Positions 61,055 through 64,000 of a DNA stretch of 64,000 nucleotides are shown piece by piece. The stretch comes from Brachionus manjavacas (Eukaryota; Rotifera; Eurotatoria; Ploima; Brachionidae). A program made the translations under genes and the position numbers. How positions within the stretch are numbered: position 1 is the stretch's first letter; each line of letters opens with the position of its first letter. The notes under the pieces are model-generated. The model worked only from the letters and a program-made list of their open reading frames with translations. It ran no database searches and was not told the origin of the DNA. The stretch covers positions 2,899,501 through 2,963,500 of the forward strand of contig JAHQIY010000008.1 of the NCBI GenBank assembly GCA_019054805.1, written 5' to 3'.

Positions 61055-62532
61055 CTATTTTTTGTTTCTATTTCCCCAAAATTCCATAATGACTCGAACA
61101 AATTCATTCGAAGACCATCTTCCAACTAAAATATCCACTTCTTTTTTATTAGTTTGTATCAAGAGCTCTTTATCACCATCTCTCATTAATTTTCTCGACT
61201 CTAATAGACTCTTTTCATTTAAGTAGAATTATTCATCAAAATTAATATTCAAAAAGTTTACTTCACGAGGTAGCTTAGAGAATTCCTCGATTTTTTTCCA
61301 AACTTGAGTCTGAAATTCGTCATGAGCTATTACTTCAGTGACCAAATTTCTTTCAAAGGCTTCTTGAGCAGTCAATTTTCGGTTGAACAAGAGAAATTCG
61401 GATGCTTTAACTGGACCCATTAGTCTAGGAAAGGTGTATGAAGAACAAGCTTCAGGTGATTGTGCAATTTTAGTAAAAGGTGCATTGAATGTTGCTTTAT
61501 CAGATGCAAAAACGTAATCGAAAAGACCCATTAATGTAACAGAAATTCCAACAGCGGGGCCATTAACCACAGCAACAAGAGGTTTCGAAAAATTTATAAA
61601 CGAATTCACAAAGTTTCTTTTTAAAAATCAAAATTAAAAATAATTAAATTTTTTTTTTTAATTTTGATCTACTCTAATAAAATTCCACCTTCTTTGGCTG
61701 CCTTTTTGATATCACTCATTGCAGAAGGAGTACTGAAGTTTGTCAAGTCATTACCAGAGCAATAATAATCACCAGCTCCAGTAATACAAACCATTAGAAT
61801 ATTTGGATTATTCTCAGCTTCTGACAACGCTTCAATTAACTCATTATACATCTTTAATAATAAATTTAAATTTACTGATTGTTAAAAAAGTTTCATCTCA
61901 TATTTACTTTAATAGTAATAGCATTTAATTTTGTTGGTCTGTTCAAAACTATCTTATAAACATTATTAAATTCAATAGATGTTTGAATATCTTGAAATTT
62001 TTTTGTATCAGATAAAGCTTCATTCGTTTCACCTTTTTGTGATTTAACAAGTTCATTAATCAATTTAATATACTCCTTCTCTGCATCTAACTAAATCCAA
62101 GTTAACTCATAAAAATTATTATTATTGATGCTTACACTGGACAAAGATTTTATTTCAGACCAAGCATTCCATTTCGCTCGATTGACAAAATCTACCATAC
62201 TTGGCTTTGGAGTGTCGCAAGCTCCTACGGTTGCCTTTAATAAAATAACAAATTGAACAGTATGACATATCTCTATAATTTACTTGTTTAAATAAAGCGT
62301 AAATTTTTAGCTTTACGTCACTTCCAGGATCCTCTTTTAGTAAAGATAATTTGGTTTTGGCATCTTCAAATTCTTTGGTAACAAGAGCAGATTTTGATAA
62401 ATGCAAATTTCTACTCAGGAATGGTTTGAAGAATAATTTATTTTCAAATTATATAAGGACCTACTTTTCGAATAAGCCAAGAGTTCTAGGAATCCTTTTA
62501 AATATAGAGATAGTATTTTTTTGAAAAAACAT
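61055..62532 (-). CDS. ECI2: Enoyl-CoA delta isomerase 2 (ACBP plus crotonase domains), paralogue 1
   Basis: Exons: 62465-62532, 62284-62410, 62136-62234, 61908-62090, 61673-61851, 61262-61616 and 61055-61210. All GT-AG, in phase; 388 residues against 394 in human ECI2. Exon 1 encodes a short basic, Phe/Ile/Arg-containing leader ([19 protein letters not shown]) that looks like a mitochondrial presequence. An acyl-CoA-binding domain follows ([34 protein letters not shown]), then the crotonase fold with [34 protein letters not shown] and [15 protein letters not shown]. The enzyme shifts 3-enoyl to 2-trans-enoyl-CoA so that unsaturated fatty acids can enter beta-oxidation. The C-terminus (NRNKK) lacks the peroxisomal SKL signal of the human protein, which with the leader suggests a mitochondrial form. 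Paralogue 2 starts 740 bp away in the opposite direction. Confidence 0.95.
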
Positions 62533-63272
62533 TTTTCTGCGTTAAAAAATTAGAATTTGATCTTTGATTAGAAAAAAATTTTAATATTTTTCTAAATAAT
62601 TCAAACCAAGCTAGAAGAAAAAAATTATTTTGACAAAATAAATTTTTATAAGAAATAGCTTAACTTTTTATTCATTTTTATTGCTTGTTGTATATTAAAA
62701 TTAAATTGAATGAGCTCATCGAATAATAAAAGCAAAGTAACGAATAGATTACTAAGATTTTATCTTTACCAAGGTCAACGTTGGTCAAACTTTGCAGCAA
62801 GGACTCAGAAATTAGAGTTATAGATATTCTAGAGTAGTGCATTTTGCGGAGATTTTGCACATCATTAGACTACTTTGACAAATGATGCAACTATATATGT
62901 AACACCATGTTTCATTCACAGACTAATTTTGATCTTATAGAAAAAAGTTAAATATTCAATTTTTATCATTCTTTCTGTTCTTTGGTACTGAACTTGACAT
63001 AGCCCAAATGTCCAAAAATTGGTATAACCTTTGATTACTTGGAGTCTCATTTTTGATTCACTGTTGTAGAAGAATTTTAATGTTTACCTTTGTATTAGGA
63101 ACGCAAAAATGAATAATCATTGCTCTGTTCTCATTCCGAAATTCTCCTTCTCTCCAAGTAAAAACTAGGACTAATTTTAAAGCATTATCCTAAAGTTATG
63201 CTAGCAATTTAAGCTTTCAAAAAATTTAATGACAATTTTAAGCATTTCTAATTTAAAAATAATTTGACCAAA
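62533..63272. promoter_or_regulatory. Shared 740-bp divergent promoter region of the two ECI2 paralogues
   Basis: It lies between the two start codons of head-to-head paralogues. No specific element is recognised; it is less A/T-homopolymeric than typical spacers here. Joint regulation is an inference from arrangement only. Confidence 0.4.
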
Positions 63273-64000
63273 ATGTCTCCTGAATTTGAAAAAGCCAAAA
63301 ATTTGGTAAATAACCTTAAAAATGAGCCCGACAATGATACCAAGCTTAAGCTCTATGCTTTTTTTAAACAAGTTTTGATTTTTATTCTCATGAAATATTA
63401 AAAATAAAAAAATTCAAAAGGCTACAAAGGGTAAATGCAATACCTCAAAACCTGGTATGCTAGATATTGTTGCTAGATCCAAATGGAATGCTTGGAACGA
63501 GCTAAAAAACATGTCACAAGTAAACATTCATTCGTTTTGATTTAATCAACAAATTTTTTAAAAAGGATGATGCCAAAAATTCTTATATTACTTTAGTAAA
63601 TCAGCTTTATACTTCAGAAAACCCTAAAGATGAAAGCTCATCTAAAAATGATGCAAAATTTACAAATATATTAACTTCAATCGAATTTGGCAATGTATAT
63701 AAAATTGTATTCAATAGACCAGGAAAAAAGAACGCATTTTTGGATAAAGTAATTCTTTGCAGTTTGAAATAGATTTTTTATATAATTTTCACAGATGTAT
63801 TTGGAAATAATTTCAGCATTACAGGAAGCAGAAACTAATCCTGATGTTAAAATGTGTGTTATCACTGGTGCTGGTGATTATTTCAGCTCTGGAAATGATC
63901 TTTCGAATTATTTAAAAGAATCCAAAGAGCCAGAAAAAACAATTCGACAAGGTTGCAAATTAGTCGAAGATTATGTTAACGCATTCATAAATTTTTCCAA
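63273..64000 (+). CDS. ECI2: Enoyl-CoA delta isomerase 2, paralogue 2, 3' part outside window
   Basis: Exons: 63273-63371, 63421-63519, 63566-63748 and 63795 to beyond 64000. Exons 2 and 3 have the same lengths (99 and 183 nt) and phases as the matching exons of paralogue 1. The ACBP part reads MSPEFEKAKNLVNNLKNEP and KLKLYAFFKQ, then SKWNAWNELK; the crotonase part reads YKIVFNRPGKKNAF and VITGAGDYFSSGNDLSNY. It opens directly with the ACBP domain and has no leader, with an in-frame stop upstream of 63273, so it is probably not mitochondrial; a peroxisomal signal at the unseen C-terminus cannot be checked. The fourth exon runs through the position where paralogue 1 has its 56-nt fifth intron, so one intron was lost or gained. 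Confidence 0.92.

Noticed and set aside
1..64000. CRISPR array, bacterial operons or intact tRNA/rRNA genes
   Set aside because: No spaced direct repeats of that type; all genes are intron-split eukaryotic genes and the only tRNA-like sequence lacks a proper fold.

Overview
This is a very AT-rich metazoan nuclear window. Protein-coding genes are split by short GT-AG introns, mostly 50-60 nt, with a few of 1-3 kb. The identifiable genes (phospholipase C beta 4/NorpA, condensin SMC4, NatD/NAA40, PIGW, ECI2) are animal or general eukaryotic housekeeping and signalling genes. The base composition, tiny introns and LINE types would fit a monogonont rotifer such as Brachionus, but that placement is inference and nothing here proves it. 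All exon coordinates below were built by hand from reading frame, splice sites and remembered family alignments. No search was run.

Layout. 0.1-15 kb is a gene block: an EF-hand protein (minus, one apparent 1-nt frameshift), NAA40 (plus, 7 exons) and a complete 16-exon PLCB4/NorpA-type phospholipase C (minus). 15-21 kb is AT-rich DNA in which I see no gene. 21-47.6 kb holds three tandem minus-strand copies of PIGW, the GPI-anchor inositol acyltransferase, each with five exons. They are separated by a transposon graveyard: CR1/L2-like LINE pieces, RTE-like LINE pieces, short elements with terminal inverted repeats, and a GC-richer RNase H-like insertion. 48.6-55.7 kb is a complete 10-exon SMC4 (minus). 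57.3-58.2 kb is a two-exon HExxH protein of unknown function (minus). 59.6-61 kb holds a broken transposon-like coding fragment with its own inserted element, plus a tRNA-like Pol III promoter pair. 61-64 kb holds two head-to-head ECI2 paralogues (ACBP plus crotonase domains); the second runs off the window.

Functional links are few. PIGW acts in ER GPI-anchor synthesis, PLCB4 in Gq signalling, SMC4 in mitotic chromosome condensation, NAA40 in histone N-terminal acetylation, and ECI2 in unsaturated fatty-acid beta-oxidation. No operon-like cooperation is evident. I found no convincing new molecular system. The most notable biology is the PIGW triplication: a sharply bounded near-identical block covers exons 2-4 of all three copies, while copy A differs strongly from B and C in exon 5, which looks like gene conversion. 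Other points of interest are several foldback or inverted-repeat elements and a small mosaic insertion built from two nearby sequences.
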